DNA from: an uncultured Muribaculaceae bacterium
Lineage (GTDB): Bacteria > Bacteroidota > Bacteroidia > Bacteroidales > Muribaculaceae
Direction: 5' to 3'
Assembly (NCBI GenBank): GCA_910586595.1
Contig: CAJUJB010000073.1
Coordinates: 1 to 7,096, forward strand
DNA: 7,096 nt
The position numbers and the translations under genes were made by a program. Below, one piece after another: positions 6,895-7,096 of this stretch (position 1 is its first letter; each line of letters begins with the position of its first letter). The notes below the pieces were generated by a model. It was not told where the DNA came from, made no database searches, and saw only the letters and a list, made by a program, of their open reading frames with translations.

Positions 6895-6903
6895 AGAGAT
6901 AAT
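6895..6903 (-). repeat. ATTATCTCT element abutting the upxY start codon
   Basis: The minus-strand sequence ATTATCTCT directly precedes the ATG at 6894. Its exact complement AGAGATAAT is the extended downstream arm (minus strand 7084-7076) of the edge inverted repeat. In the transcript the two could pair over 9 bp and cover the start region, in competition with the local hairpin at 7078-7096. It is short, so chance is possible. Confidence 0.4.
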
Positions 6904-6927
6904 GGCAGTAGATACACTCTTTCCTAT

Positions 6928-6965
6928 TGTATGACAGTGGATTGCGTGTGAATCAATGTCATACA
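6928..6965 (-). repeat. Long-armed stem-loop just upstream of upxY
   Basis: The arms TGTATGACA (minus strand, 6965-6957) and TGTCATACA (6936-6928) are perfect 9-bp complements around a 20-nt loop. Inside the loop GATT and AATC can pair around CACACGC, extending the structure. It lies 33 nt before the chosen upxY ATG. The alternative ATG at 6966-6964 overlaps its 5' arm. It is a candidate RNA recognition or attenuation element, or a binding site for a dimeric protein on DNA. Confidence 0.6.
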
Positions 6966-7077
6966 TCAGGCACAACCGTCCGAATGGAATAGAATCGGAT
7001 CGCAGGGATTAGCCTATACAGGAGCTTTCCCTGTGGTTGTCTCATCTTGTTAAGCAACCGATGAGTAGGTGAGTGAT

Positions 7078-7096
7078 TATCTCTTCGTAAGAGATA
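7078..7096. repeat. Perfect 8-bp inverted repeat with 3-nt spacer at window edge
   Basis: On the plus strand the sequence is TATCTCTT-CGT-AAGAGATA, a perfect 8/8 inverted repeat. It ends exactly at the last base, so the arms may be longer. It could be half of an invertible-promoter pair of the kind that flanks capsule promoters in Bacteroides, or an RNA hairpin at the head of the leader. On the minus strand it is followed by ATCACTCACC and no T run, so it is not an intrinsic terminator in that direction. Confidence 0.65.

Larger units (their letters stand above)
6895..7096 (-). promoter_or_regulatory. Structured 5' leader of the polysaccharide operon (no gene, no promoter box seen)
   Basis: This stretch of about 200 nt upstream of upxY encodes nothing convincing. 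Read on the minus strand it has no TTTG at all, so neither the TAnnTTTG (-7) nor the TTTG (-33) box of Bacteroidetes promoters is present; transcription probably starts beyond position 7096. It is rich in inverted repeats: 7078-7096, 7041-7065, 7003-7034, 6979-6999 (TCCGA/TCGGA) and 6928-6965. In Bacteroides fragilis the equivalent untranslated region is where UpxY action is needed, so these stems are candidate pause, termination or UpxY-recognition elements. That role is inference. Confidence 0.6.

Noticed and set aside
6895..6975. N-terminal extension of the antiterminator from TTG 6975 or ATG 6966
   Set aside because: The extra 24-27 residues are unlike NusG N-termini and coincide with a strong inverted repeat; the ATG at 6894 gives the usual short lead into the first NGN strand.
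7078..7096. Intrinsic terminator reading on the minus strand
   Set aside because: The hairpin is followed by ATCACTCACC with no T run and its stem is AT-rich; the plus-strand direction cannot be judged because the window ends.
1..7096. CRISPR arrays, tRNA/rRNA genes, insertion sequences, toxin-antitoxin or phage-defence genes
   Set aside because: I saw no regularly spaced direct repeats, no transposase or nuclease motifs, and essentially all of 1-6894 is taken by the eight overlapping or adjacent genes.

Overview
The window reads as the 5' (regulatory) end of a Bacteroidales capsular or exopolysaccharide operon. All eight genes I can support lie on the minus strand, so the locus runs from position 7096 down to position 1. 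Three things point to Bacteroidales: the first gene encodes a stand-alone NusG-like (UpxY-type) antiterminator, polysaccharide genes follow it directly, and the starts I could inspect show no obvious Shine-Dalgarno sequence. I cannot name the genus.

Layout in transcription order. (1) 7096-6895 is a leader of about 200 nt with no visible gene. It opens with a perfect inverted repeat cut by the window edge, holds a further long-armed hairpin, and has no Bacteroidetes TAnnTTTG promoter box; the promoter is probably beyond the edge. (2) 6894-6328 is the UpxY-type antiterminator. (3) 6359-5679 is an unrecognised soluble protein of 226 aa in the position where Bacteroides loci carry upxZ. (4) 5662-4121 is a Wzx-type flippase. 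(5) 4124-3702 is a small HIGH-motif nucleotidyltransferase of the glycerol-3-phosphate cytidylyltransferase type. (6) 3705-2536 is a two-cluster ferredoxin/FrhB-type protein. (7) 2539-1547 is a GT2 glycosyltransferase. (8) 1537-698 is a LicD/fukutin-family phosphotransferase. (9) 701-1 is the N-terminal part of a beta-propeller protein resembling the N-terminal domain of plant GINT1; it is cut by the window edge.

The genes form one tightly packed unit. Four junctions are exact 4-nt ATGA stop/start overlaps, one is a 9-nt gap, one is a 16-nt gap, and the first two genes overlap by 32 nt. Several long-ORF starts should be moved inward (flippase, GT2, antiterminator), as explained in the entries.

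Working model (inference): UpxY and perhaps its neighbour act on transcription of their own locus through the structured leader. The nucleotidyltransferase makes a CDP-activated alcohol that LicD uses to decorate the glycan with a phospho-alcohol. The GT2 adds sugar, and the flippase moves lipid-linked repeat units across the inner membrane. The initiating transferase, polymerase and most glycosyltransferases must lie past position 1. Base composition changes sharply between the regulatory pair (50-58% GC in sampled lines) and the biosynthetic genes (28-37% in sampled lines), as expected of an exchangeable glycan cassette behind a resident regulatory head.
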